Source of the DNA: Fragilaria radians
Taxonomy: Eukaryota > Bacillariophyta > Fragilariophyceae > Fragilariales > Fragilariaceae
Length of the DNA: 55,862 nt
Assembly (NCBI GenBank): GCA_900642245.1
Contig: CAAAJI010000064.1
Location: 165,677 to 221,538 of the forward strand
Direction of reading: 5' to 3'
In this document: positions 19,064-28,559 of the stretch, in pieces
How the letters are laid out: each line of letters starts with the position of its first letter
Position numbering within the stretch: the stretch's first letter is position 1
Program-made: the position numbers and the translations under genes
The notes under the pieces: generated by a model
Told to the model about the DNA's origin: nothing
Seen by the model: only the letters and a program-made list of their open reading frames with translations
Databases searched by the model: none

Positions 19064-20167
19064 TTAACCAATTTTCAAATATGACTTTTCTGTGTTTGAA
19101 TCATATTTTACAGATGAGGAAACGACCCTTAGCTTCGACCGTGACACAAGCTCAAGAGCTGCAATTAGAATGAAGCAATTACATGGATTAGCTCCTCGTT
19201 GCTTTAAGGCTTTTCCGGACCACAAGTTTGCTGGATTTCTCAATGTGATACAAATTTCAGTCCCAGACGAATCTTGCTTCACAACTGCAACATTTCCGTC
19301 AAAGGCAAATCCATTTAGAAGGAACAGTTTCATAAGCTGAGTCAATGAAGATAAAAGAGCCTGCTGATCAAGTAAACTAGTTGGAATGGGGGGAATGGCA
19401 CTAGTAGTACTTCCAAAGGTTTCATTGAGGCGATCGATTACTGCTTTGCCGACCAAGCGACTGTGAAGACTAGCCAACTCGTTATTTGAGATTGTTGGAT
19501 CTCGCCTGATCACTCGAGTGACGAATTTCTGTTGTTCACCGTCACCTGATTCTTGCGGTTGTTGCTCTTCAAAGATGGATTCCGGCATGTTGTTGATTTC
19601 TCTGGATATAGTTGCATACTGAGCGAATGAAATAAAATCAAAGTAATACGGATCTGTCAAAATTCCTTGTTGAACAATACCTGGGCCCAGTTGTTCTACA
19701 TAATTCTGATACTCGGCTTGTCTTAATAAAAAGAAGTCCCGTTGGAATTGATCCATAGCGACACAATCGATCAGGTCCAGTGCGTTGTATGATGACCTCA
19801 TTAACAAGACTGCGAAGTCTAGGTTCATATTCGCTCTCAGGACTTTAGGAGGCTTCGCTCGTAGACTTCGATCGAGTCTAGCTTGGAGGCCATCAACTTC
19901 GCCTAATGTCATAGGAGGAGCGCCTAAGGCAACTTGAGGAAGTATCCATTGACTTAACGAGGAACCTATGGTCGCAGTCACAAGAGAAATAAAATTACGT
20001 CTCTCCAAATTGGAGGAAGTAAAACCTATATTCGTCTCGTCAGTAGACGCTTGAAGCAAAGGTTTTTCATGCCGTATATTTTTGTGAAAAAGCAGAGAGT
20101 ATCCCTTTGATAAACGATTCGCAATGCATATTGTTATTAAGGCAACATTAGAGTTGGAAAATCTCAT
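19064..20167 (-). CDS. Conserved-looking protein with Tat-type thylakoid signal, function unknown
   Basis: Single exon, 367 residues, ATG at 20167. I do not recognise the mature part. Residues 1-27 are hydrophobic and suit a signal peptide. At 55-83 comes a twin-arginine lumen signal: ERRNFISL, a hydrophobic core (VTATIGSSLSQWILPQ) and an A-L-G-A exit. Together this suggests import into a complex plastid and then the Tat pathway to the thylakoid lumen. The mature region starts PPMTLGEVDGLQARLDRSL and has two parts: a helical N-terminal half (about 85-215) rich in Tyr, Phe and Gln, and a C-terminal half (about 235-367) after a Gln/Glu-rich linker. No catalytic motif, metal cluster or transmembrane segment is evident. 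Lumenal photosystem-assembly or oxygen-evolving-complex-like roles are possible but unproven. Confidence 0.72.
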   Translation of the reverse strand: MRFSNSNVALITICIANRLSKGYSLLFHKNIRHEKPLLQASTDETNIGFTSSNLERRNFISLVTATIGSSLSQWILPQVALGAPPMTLGEVDGLQARLDRSLRAKPPKVLRANMNLDFAVLLMRSSYNALDLIDCVAMDQFQRDFFLLRQAEYQNYVEQLGPGIVQQGILTDPYYFDFISFAQYATISREINNMPESIFEEQQPQESGDGEQQKFVTRVIRRDPTISNNELASLHSRLVGKAVIDRLNETFGSTTSAIPPIPTSLLDQQALLSSLTQLMKLFLLNGFAFDGNVAVVKQDSSGTEICITLRNPANLWSGKALKQRGANPCNCFILIAALELVSRSKLRVVSSSVKYDSNTEKSYLKIG

Positions 20168-22809
20168 GGTTTTGTAAGAAGACGAATGTTTTGTGTCATT
20201 CCTAAAAATTTAATTTACAGTAGGAAAAACCTTACACTTCAACACAGTAACAACAGGAAAAAATTAAGATGCAACGATAAAGTAAATGATGAAGTTAATA
20301 TAATATTTGAAGAGCAGCTCAATCTAAATACCTTAGTCCTCCATACGTTGAATTGAAAATGCATATTGACAAAGATTAGAAACAAGTTTCTGATTAACAA
20401 AATTAGACTTAATTCAAGCCTTCATTGATTAGTCATGAACTATTTGGATCATTCAGAGATTGGCAACAAGGGCTAAAGAACTCTAAAGTTGCCATTCATG
20501 TGGCTGATTGTTGGATGACGTTTCTGGTAATGCCTCAATCATCCGCGACTGGAATGAGTATATAATAGCAACACGGTAAATAAGAAAGTATTCCTCCTCA
20601 TCTTCACAAGCGCTGATGAAATCAAAAATGGGAAGGAAGTGGCATTCTCCCCTTTTCGTTGTTTAAAATTATGGTGTGATGCAACTGCTTATTAGTTTCA
20701 CCTACTTCTTCAAAAATTGCTATGGCTTCATTCTGTGAGCGGCCTCTTTCTTAGTTTCAGAAATAATGTTTTGATCCTTAGAACTTGTAAATAGCCGTTT
20801 AATCGGTTAATCGGCTGCGTAGTTGTCCCCATCACAGTCATAACACCGCTGGTTAGAGACCATAATAGGCATATCTACGATAGCCTCAGTGCTCTTCTTA
20901 TTTAATTGTATCGTGGCTATGTCATTGGTGCATCTAATGTTTGACAAGTTTCAGATGGCTTGAAAAATAGGGCATAGATATTTCATAGGTCATCCCAAGA
21001 GAATGATACTGACCTCTAACGTTGCCTCCTACCAAGTCTTAGCTTGAAAGCTTGATCTTGTTCCAAATGCTTAAGATGTTCTATTGGGGAAAAGGTTAAT
21101 GTACACGTTCCCTAATTGACTTCCGTGAAATATTCCCACTCCACTCCTCTAGAGATGGATAAATCATATCCTGCCTTAAGGAATATGAAAGTCAAATATT
21201 TGCATTGTCTTGTAAGATAGGAGCCTTGATTGAATATTTTCATGGATTTATTTTTGATCTGAGCAAGATTTGTATAAATATCTGTCTTCACGCTACCATG
21301 ACCTGTCGGGCATCTTTGACAGGTCTGCAATCAGAATACATTGTTGATGCATTGTAAAGTCACCTACAATTTGAAAACGAGAAAACGCCTATCATTACCA
21401 TGTTCAGAAGTTGCTGCGTAAGATGCCACTATATATCCTATGCCTGTATCGTATAATTTAGTCTGTACCAAGCAACACTGGACGCCTCTGAAGCTTGATG
21501 CAACACAACATCTCTTCAATGAAAGTAATTCTACTTCTATTCGATGTACTAACCACAAACTTAAAGTGATATCTTCTATGAGCATGGAATACAGAGCATA
21601 ATTTACCTTAAAAAAATGAAGTGACTGGAAAACATTGATGAAGGCTTTGTTGTTCCATAGGCTCTGACTTGATCTGCTTTGTCTCGTCATCGCCAAGGGA
21701 ATCCGTCTTTTCGAAGTGTTTCAATTGGAAATAAATGTAACCTTGGGTATTTGAGCCAATCAGGTGGTTCTTCAGTGGTCATAGACACCTAACGCAATCC
21801 GATGTTGCAACTTAAGGGATAGAGTTATCACTGTACTTTATGATGAGAGTAAATGATAAAATATGATCTATTTAAAATCATTTATTACAACTGAAAAGTA
21901 CTTTTATTTTAAAGAATATTGATAAAAAATTGATGATCCAACACAAGCACTTATTTTTAATTCTACCTGAAAACAACTCTGTGACTAGAGGACTACTTGA
22001 GATGGAAGTTTTGTGTGAGACAGTGCGATAAGACACCGTCAATTATTTTGCGCCGATGTTTAAAGTCCATAAGTGTCACGTACTTCCCATAAACGTCTGA
22101 TTAGATGTAGGTGAGACTCCATGATAAAATAGTGGCATGCCTTATTGTTTTCAAACATTGAATTCTATAATTCATAAAACCAGATTGATCATCAGTTCGT
22201 ACAAATAATTACTTGGTGCTAATAACATATGTGCTTCAAACGCAAAGACAACGGAATAGTGTCCTAGAATGATTAGTGATGCAAAAAGTCAATATAGATC
22301 CGGACAACCATAGCTACAACTATTTTGTGAAGTGAAATAAATACTTTTCTAGGATTCTACACCACTCAAAGAAAAATTTGATGTGGTCCATTGTCTTGTT
22401 ACCTGCTTTAAGTTGTTTATCGGGAGAACTTGATTAAAGAATGCAGCATAACGCACCGATATCTCTAAAATATTGGGTAGCAACAGCAATCTTTGGATAC
22501 TTCCATTTGTTAGACATAACCATACACCAGGGTCTTGCGTCAGGAGGGGACTTTGATTTTTCCACTCTACAAACTTATATAGACCTACACACCCACAATC
22601 TTCCGAATGGCTATCAGAATCCCAATCAGAAATCGTAGCTTCATCGAGAAATTGAATTCAGGGTGCTATGAATTTATCCGTATTCCGTTTTTGCTTTAAT
22701 CTAAATAACATTTTGATTACCTTCAAGAGTTGCTTTCGGATAAATATGTGCTTTTTTCAAAAATTTTATTAAGTGCCTGAATTTAAGATTTTCGTTTTCC
22801 TTATTGTAG
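20168..22809. other. Long intergenic region; may contain first exon of receptor copy A
   Basis: 2.6 kb with no supported gene. A minus-strand frame of about 108 codons from an ATG at 21690 (to 21364) is not recognisable. At 22441-22638 an ATG-started frame of 65 codons has a hydrophobic stretch (YWVATAIFGYFHLLDI) and could be the signal-peptide exon of the receptor gene, but I find no donor site in a phase that fits the downstream exon, so this remains a guess. The 3' end is an intron ending TTGTAG at 22804-22809. Confidence 0.35.
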
Positions 22810-25800
22810 AATGCAGTGACATTTGGAGAGTTTATACAATCCCTCCCGTTGCGACAGCCTCATTTCAAGTCCATGATTTCCATTCGTAATTTGTCATTAT
22901 CTGCCTGCACGGTGTGTCCAAAGGGAGAGGCAATAACCCTTCCCAATACAAAGCTTCAAATTCCAGGCTTTGATTTTGTCGACGATTGTTTGACTCTTTC
23001 TCAATTTGCCCCGCTACTTTCCCATAATTCCTCCGAGTGTAACATTATTCATACAATTAGCAGTCTTTGTGGATGCTTTACAAGGAAAGATGCATGTTAT
23101 CTTTGTCCTGATAAATCAAAAGCTGTTTATGGACAGCGAGATCTTCCTTTTCTCTCCGAAATGTTCGGTGGTATAAGTCCAACTTGTGAGTTGATTGAGG
23201 CTGGCTTACAGACATACTCCTATAACGATGGATTTTGTCAGACTAGTCAACAGCTGATCAGTGAGTACTGTGGATGTGGTGCGGAAAAAGGATCTAAACC
23301 AAAAGAAGTCGAAGAAGCATTTGTTTGTCGCTTGTGTGCTCTCGGAGACAGTCCTATTGCAGAGAAAGAAATCCAAATCGAAGGCTTTCCGTTGCGAACT
23401 TGCGGACAACTTTCCATGGCAACTGAAACGCTATATTCGAATACTAGCCTCATCTGTCCCATCGCCCGACAATTATACACGCATTGCGGATGTGCAACGA
23501 GGTATCAGCGTCCATGCGCTATTTGTGGAACAACCCAATCGAATGAAGTGCCCTTTCCAAACAAGACACTAGATCCTTCGTTGACTTCCCCCTTATTTCC
23601 TGGATTATCGATATCATGTCAAGTCTTAGCTGATCTGGCATATGGAATACCCAGTCGGGAAGAACTTCCATTGTTAGCAGCAAATTGTGCTGCATTGCAA
23701 GGTCTTGGTACGGAATGCGGTTGCGAAAGTCCCAAACAGACATCTTTTTGCAATATTTGTTCCCATCCTCTGGATATCCGTGATTATCAAGATAAGGCCA
23801 TCATTCTTCCAGGATTCGACCAAGCAACCTGCCGATTTGCAGAGCTTGCGGCTCCATTTCTGCAAGACGGAGACAAAACTCTATACGAACATAGATTCAT
23901 AACTTTTGATTGCAGATACATGAAATCTGTTGGATTTTTCTGTGGTTGCAATGATGGTCTATTTGTATACTGGGGAGCTGATACGCTTTCAAAGCAGATT
24001 GCAGTGGTATGGATACAAAGAATCACTGCCATGATGTCGATTTGCGGTTCTCTTGCCATCATTTTTCAAGTGTTGAGACGAAAGTCTAGCGACAAGTCAA
24101 AAATATACTATCGGATCGTTTTCGTTCTCAGCTTGGCAGATATTCTATCATCAATAGCCTGGGGGCTTGGACCTCTACCAACAAGTTATGATTTTAAGGT
24201 GTTATACAATCTAGATCGTGCGGTCTTCACCGAGAAAGCGTATGCCCTTAGGTATTATGGTTCCTATGGAAATGAGGTGACGTGTAAGATCCAAGGATTT
24301 GTGCTGCACTTGGGATTTACTTCGATCCTTTTCAACGCCTCTTTGTCATACTTCTACAAGCTCTCTGTTTTGGATGGATTTCGCGACAGGCAATTTACAA
24401 TGCGTTATCACATACTTCTAGTTTATCTCCCTGCTTGCATTGGTATATGTGTGGCAATTGCGGCTATACCTTTTGTTACATTCACTCCCTTGGGCTGTAT
24501 GGTAGGTTCCCATAGGGACAAAGGAGGATGGATAAAGTTAATGTATCTATTCTATGCACCTTATGGGCCATGTTTCTTTTACGTTCCACTCAATACAATG
24601 TACATTTATTGGAAAGTGCGAATGCAACGAAAAGCAGGAAATCGCTGGAGTCTCTCAGCAAGAGCCAACCTTAACTCAAATCGAAGTTTCAATACAGAGT
24701 CTGAAAACTCATCCATGAGATATTTCAGTGTTTTTCGAGGTTTCAGAAGATATTTTAGTAAGAGACTCGAAAGACCTCAGGCATCGGTCCTTTCAAGGTT
24801 AGAAAGAAACGTCTTTTGGCAGTCAGTCTGGTATGTAGTGGCATTTCTAGCATCCTACACAATCTTTGCGTTTGTATTTGCGATCGATGGGTACGAAGCG
24901 GATTCCTATCCATTATTTGTTCTCCTGTCGTTTTTGACTCCAATGCAAGGTTTTTTCAATTTTCTTGTTTTCTTTCGTACAAGAATATCAGTGGTTGTGT
25001 CAAATGTAAAGAAAGGGATGTCAGAGCGGGTTAAGGATTTGAATAGGAAAGCTTATCAACAGATGAAGAGGCTTTTAGCATGGTTACGTCGTGACGCCAA
25101 TATCAATGATGGAGATGAAAAGCTTGATAATTACAGCCAAGATCAACCATCCCGTAGGCAGGTCAACTTTGTTCATTCAAGTGTACAGCCAATTGATATG
25201 TTGTATGAGGAGGAGGATAAAGGTTCGCTCATTCGAGAAGTGCAAATAAGAAACAAGGAAAATGATGGGGATTCGTTCAAATCTTTTAAATGTCTAGAAT
25301 TAGAGATAGATCAAGGTATAGAGATGCAAAGTCTTGAAGAATTTGGAAAGGAACAGAAGGACGGAAGAATTCGAAAGGTATCAAATTTCAAAGCTGTTTC
25401 AGACTATCTTATTGGTTTGGAAGAGATTGATGAAATTCCGATGCATTCTCGCGAGAAGCAGATTAATCATAGCTCTATGGATATGGGTATTTCTACAGAG
25501 ATTCTCACAATTGATGCTTCTTCTGTGAAGAGGCATGATATAAATTTGGAAGATAGAGAAACAGCTATGTCGACAAGGAAAAGAGAGCAATTGCTCTCGA
25601 GCGTAATGGAGTCTGATTCTGAAGTAAGTGACGATTCGCCTGAGGTAGATTGGTTGGCCTCGAAGCATGATAACAGAAATCTAGAATCAGTGTTTTTTAC
25701 CGAAATGGTAACCAAACGCGATCACGTGTTTTCGAGTATAATAGAATTTACGTCCGAGATCAGCGAGGAGACTGTCGACACAGAAAGTCAGAGTAAAGTT

Positions 25801-25950
25801 GCTGATGCCTTAACTTTTTCTACGGCGTTTAAAGAGTGCGATTCCACAAGACGAGAGCAAGTGTTTTCCAGTATGATTGAATTTACTTCTGATGTCAGTG
25901 GTGAGAATGTGGACGATTTTTCCTGTTCGAGTCAACCTAAAAGTCCATAA
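22810..25950 (+). CDS. Receptor-like protein: five six-Cys repeats, seven-helix membrane domain, repeated tail (copy A)
   Basis: Main exon of a GPCR-like receptor; 1047 codons from the acceptor TTGTAG to the stop. The frame is closed by the TAG of the acceptor, so an unidentified 5' exon must supply ATG and signal peptide. Numbering from the GTG at 22816: five repeats at 31-87, 94-154, 171-226, 234-303 and 312-378, each C-x2-C-x(21-30)-C-x(16-26)-C-x(9-10)-C-x-C, the last three residues CGC; N-glycosylation sequons are present. About seven hydrophobic helices lie between 395 and 730; SLADILSSIAWGLGPLP resembles helix 2 and GFFNFLVFFRTRI the last helix of slime-mould cAMP-receptor-type or family-2-like GPCRs. 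The tail (about 740-1044) is acidic, Ser-rich and has three repeats starting at 923, 968 and 1013. Probably a plasma-membrane receptor; ligand and G-protein coupling unknown. A very similar copy lies at 48627-51737. Confidence 0.85.
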   Translation, partial: NAVTFGEFIQSLPLRQPHFKSMISIRNLSLSACTVCPKGEAITLPNTKLQIPGFDFVDDCLTLSQFAPLLSHNSSECNIIHTISSLCGCFTRKDACYLCPDKSKAVYGQRDLPFLSEMFGGISPTCELIEAGLQTYSYNDGFCQTSQQLISEYCGCGAEKGSKPKEVEEAFVCRLCALGDSPIAEKEIQIEGFPLRTCGQLSMATETLYSNTSLICPIARQLYTHCGCATRYQRPCAICGTTQSNEVPFPNKTLDPSLTSPLFPGLSISCQVLADLAYGIPSREELPLLAANCAALQGLGTECGCESPKQTSFCNICSHPLDIRDYQDKAIILPGFDQATCRFAELAAPFLQDGDKTLYEHRFITFDCRYMKSVGFFCGCNDGLFVYWGADTLSKQIAVVWIQRITAMMSICGSLAIIFQVLRRKSSDKSKIYYRIVFVLSLADILSSIAWGLGPLPTSYDFKVLYNLDRAVFTEKAYALRYYGSYGNEVTCKIQGFVLHLGFTSILFNASLSYFYKLSVLDGFRDRQFTMRYHILLVYLPACIGICVAIAAIPFVTFTPLGCMVGSHRDKGGWIKLMYLFYAPYGPCFFYVPLNTMYIYWKVRMQRKAGNRWSLSARANLNSNRSFNTESENSSMRYFSVFRGFRRYFSKRLERPQASVLSRLERNVFWQSVWYVVAFLASYTIFAFVFAIDGYEADSYPLFVLLSFLTPMQGFFNFLVFFRTRISVVVSNVKKGMSERVKDLNRKAYQQMKRLLAWLRRDANINDGDEKLDNYSQDQPSRRQVNFVHSSVQPIDMLYEEEDKGSLIREVQIRNKENDGDSFKSFKCLELEIDQGIEMQSLEEFGKEQKDGRIRKVSNFKAVSDYLIGLEEIDEIPMHSREKQINHSSMDMGISTEILTIDASSVKRHDINLEDRETAMSTRKREQLLSSVMESDSEVSDDSPEVDWLASKHDNRNLESVFFTEMVTKRDHVFSSIIEFTSEISEETVDTESQSKVADALTFSTAFKECDSTRREQVFSSMIEFTSDVSGENVDDFSCSSQPKSP

Positions 25951-26857
25951 CTAGGGAGATATTATCTTATGTTTTGGAACTTCACGGCTACAGTTCGATC
26001 TGCATTGATTAGGACCAGCAATTCTCATGAAAATGATTCGGTATGAAAATCGTTTCCTTGTTAGAGAGGATAATTCTTGCAAAAATTTACTTCGAGGTTG
26101 TGAGGCAATAATCTGAGTCTGTCATGCCTTCTTACCTTGAGCACACTTTATTGCCTTTGAGGAAAGGTTCTATGCTGGAAGCCTAAATCAGTGTACCAGT
26201 TTAGAAGTCATATAGTTGGCATTAGGTTTTCAGGGATCAAACCTATACTTTGCATTTTATGTTGTAAAGAATAAACTAGTCGTCTGCGATTCTAGCATAC
26301 ATGCAAGTAGCTTCAAAGATACCAGATTGATTGGGATTGCTTAAGTGAAATAGTAGTAACTAACTCAATGAGCGACTTTATTATTTGAATGAATCCCGGA
26401 GGCATCCGGACATTTGATGGAAAAATACCGGTCTGCATTAGATTAGATTAGAAAAAGCAAGTGGTTATCTTGGTATACACAAAACAATTATGGGATAACA
26501 TTCAGACAGATGAGCAGATTGAATCAAGCGAAGAATAATCTGTGAAAAACCAAGGATGACCTGGTTATTCCCTATCCATTTTCAATTGCTAACCCAAAGG
26601 GAAGATTGTTGGGATGAACATCAAGTGTTTTGATGAAGTTTGAGGGACGCAGAAGATGGAGGTCCTATAAATTTGTCTTTTGAGGAATTACATGAGAAAG
26701 TGAGCCATGCTTCAATGGCAGTAACTTGCAGGATAAAAAAACGAATGTATTGGTAAGTGTTGCGGAAGATAGAGCAATGAGAAGATTGCAATATTCTTTT
26801 ACCTCTGTGTTCATCTCGAATATTTTGAATCAATCAATTAGATTCTGTGTTTGCATC
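25951..26857. repeat. 3' flank duplicated with receptor copy A (same as 51738-52621)
   Basis: From the stop codon on, this sequence runs nearly base for base with the flank of copy B, with small indels. It contains no gene. It is interrupted at 26857/26858 by gypsy-1, and the homology resumes at 31712 on the other side, so one duplicated block was split by the element. Confidence 0.9.
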
Positions 26858-27204
26858 TGTCATGAGGTGAATCCTGCACAGGCATAAATACTCAGGTTTC
26901 TACCTTATAGATGTTTAAATATAAAACTTCAATTTAATATGTTTCTTATTTAGAAAGTAGGTTTTTAAAGAGAGACTTCTAATTGTAAGTTCCTCTTTAA
27001 TATATAAGGAAGACAACCATTATGAGTTCTCTTTTTTATAAAAGGAACAGTAATGGATTCTTGTTGGAAAAATCAGGAAGATTCTTCTAGTAAGAATCTT
27101 CTTTATTCTAAGAATCTAGAATAATTACTAATTCTCATAAATTCTGTTTTATTGTGTTTTTGTAACTCTTTTAACTTTCTCCTTTAATCCTACAGGTTAA
27201 GGCA
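26858..27204 (+). repeat. 5' LTR of gypsy-1
   Basis: 347 bases, starts TGTCATGAGG and ends GGTTAAGGCA; differs from the 3' LTR by scattered substitutions and one or two indels. The TSD GCATC lies immediately before it. Confidence 0.9.
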
Positions 27205-27220
27205 TAGTGTATACACTTTC

Positions 27221-28261
27221 TTGTGGACAAGATCTGACCTGAGAAGATACAGAAGTGACTCTAGCAGATCAAGCATGCTATCCAAAATGGTACCTCGAAA
27301 GTTGCGCGGGTTCGAAACGCGAGTCACGGACAATCCAAAGTTTCAAGCCCCGATCCCTTTGTATACAGAACCAGAAGTGATGGAGTCGGAGGTAGACAAA
27401 GTGGAGGTTAAGCTACGCCAAAATCTATCTCAAAGGACCTCGCCCAGCTACGAAAAGAACTATACCCCATGGGGTCATACGGTTGAGGGCTATTGTAAAT
27501 TCCAAGCTACGCTCAACAAGTACACTCAACAAGCCCTTTTTACAACGTAAACAAACAAGTGGGGGCTGTTACTCTCCTTTTAAGTGGAACTCCACTTGCC
27601 AATTGGCAGAATGTCCTTTCCGAACTCCCTGAAGGTCATTCCTGGGACGACGAGGCTTTCAAAACTGCCCTCCTGTCTTTCGCCCTTAAGTACTGCAGTA
27701 CTACAACAAGGCAGGAGCAAAAACGCTTCATGAAATGTAACGTAGGATTGCCTTGTGATCAGCTGATGTTGGCTTTACTTAGCCGACTTCAGCAGTTCAA
27801 TAGGTACCTGTCTGCGGGGTGTTGGAAATAAATTCAACCCCGATGACATCAGGGAGATGCTATATAACGCTCTCCCTTTGTACGTGCACACTATAATTGC
27901 TATGAGCAATTATAAGTGGTTTGACAAAGCCAAAACCGATAGCAAAGTAAGTTCCTGTTTTGATAGGTTACTCATTATCGGTTCGATGGCACTCGGCGAG
28001 AAGCCAAAGTCCGCGCATCAGCCGATTGTGCACAAGAAGCAGGACAATAAAAAATTTAAATTTAATAAAAAACAAAAATTTAACTCTGAAACACTCAAAA
28101 AGGGAAGATCCCAGTGCCTTTTTTGTGGCAACTTGGGGCACGAGGAAAGCCAGTGCCGCTTCAAGCAGAAAGCCAGTGCTGAAGCTCACAAAAGGCTAAA
28201 TTCAAGCCAGAAACTCACGAAAACAATGTCATTGACATTGATGATTTTCGGAAAATGTTGA
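27221..28261 (+). pseudogene. Gypsy-1 gag, frameshifted
   Basis: Gag-like region in three overlapping frames (27221-27550, 27559-27831, 27857-28261). The last piece contains a retroviral-type CCHC zinc knuckle, CLFCGNLGHEESQC, near 28117-28158, after a Lys-rich segment. The early part is basic and hydrophilic without recognisable motifs. At least two frame changes prevent one continuous product as sequenced. Confidence 0.75.
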
Positions 28262-28559
28262 GCACCTGGATGAGTTCCCAGAAATCCAGGAGTTCATGGA
28301 CAACATGGACATGGAGGTAAGTACATGACGGCACTTGCTTCAAACCAATGTCAAGCAAGACACTAGCACCTTTCCTACTACAGGCTTAACACTGGAAATA
28401 TCAGTAGCCATAATAATTAGTAGTGAAAGTGATATTAAATCTATTTTATTCTTGATGCCTAATATGAAAAGGCAAACATAGATGCCACCATCAATTCACT
28501 TAAGCGTTTAAGTAATAGTCAACAACAACAGTTGAAAAGCTCTATAAGTTTGAGCATTT

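Noticed and set aside
21364..21696. Minus-strand frame of about 110 codons
   Set aside because: The first codon is TTG, ATG-started length is 108, and no motif, splice partner or family resemblance is visible.
22816..25950. Receptor copy A starting at GTG 22816
   Set aside because: The GTG lies six bases inside an exon that begins at an intron acceptor; copy B shows the same structure.
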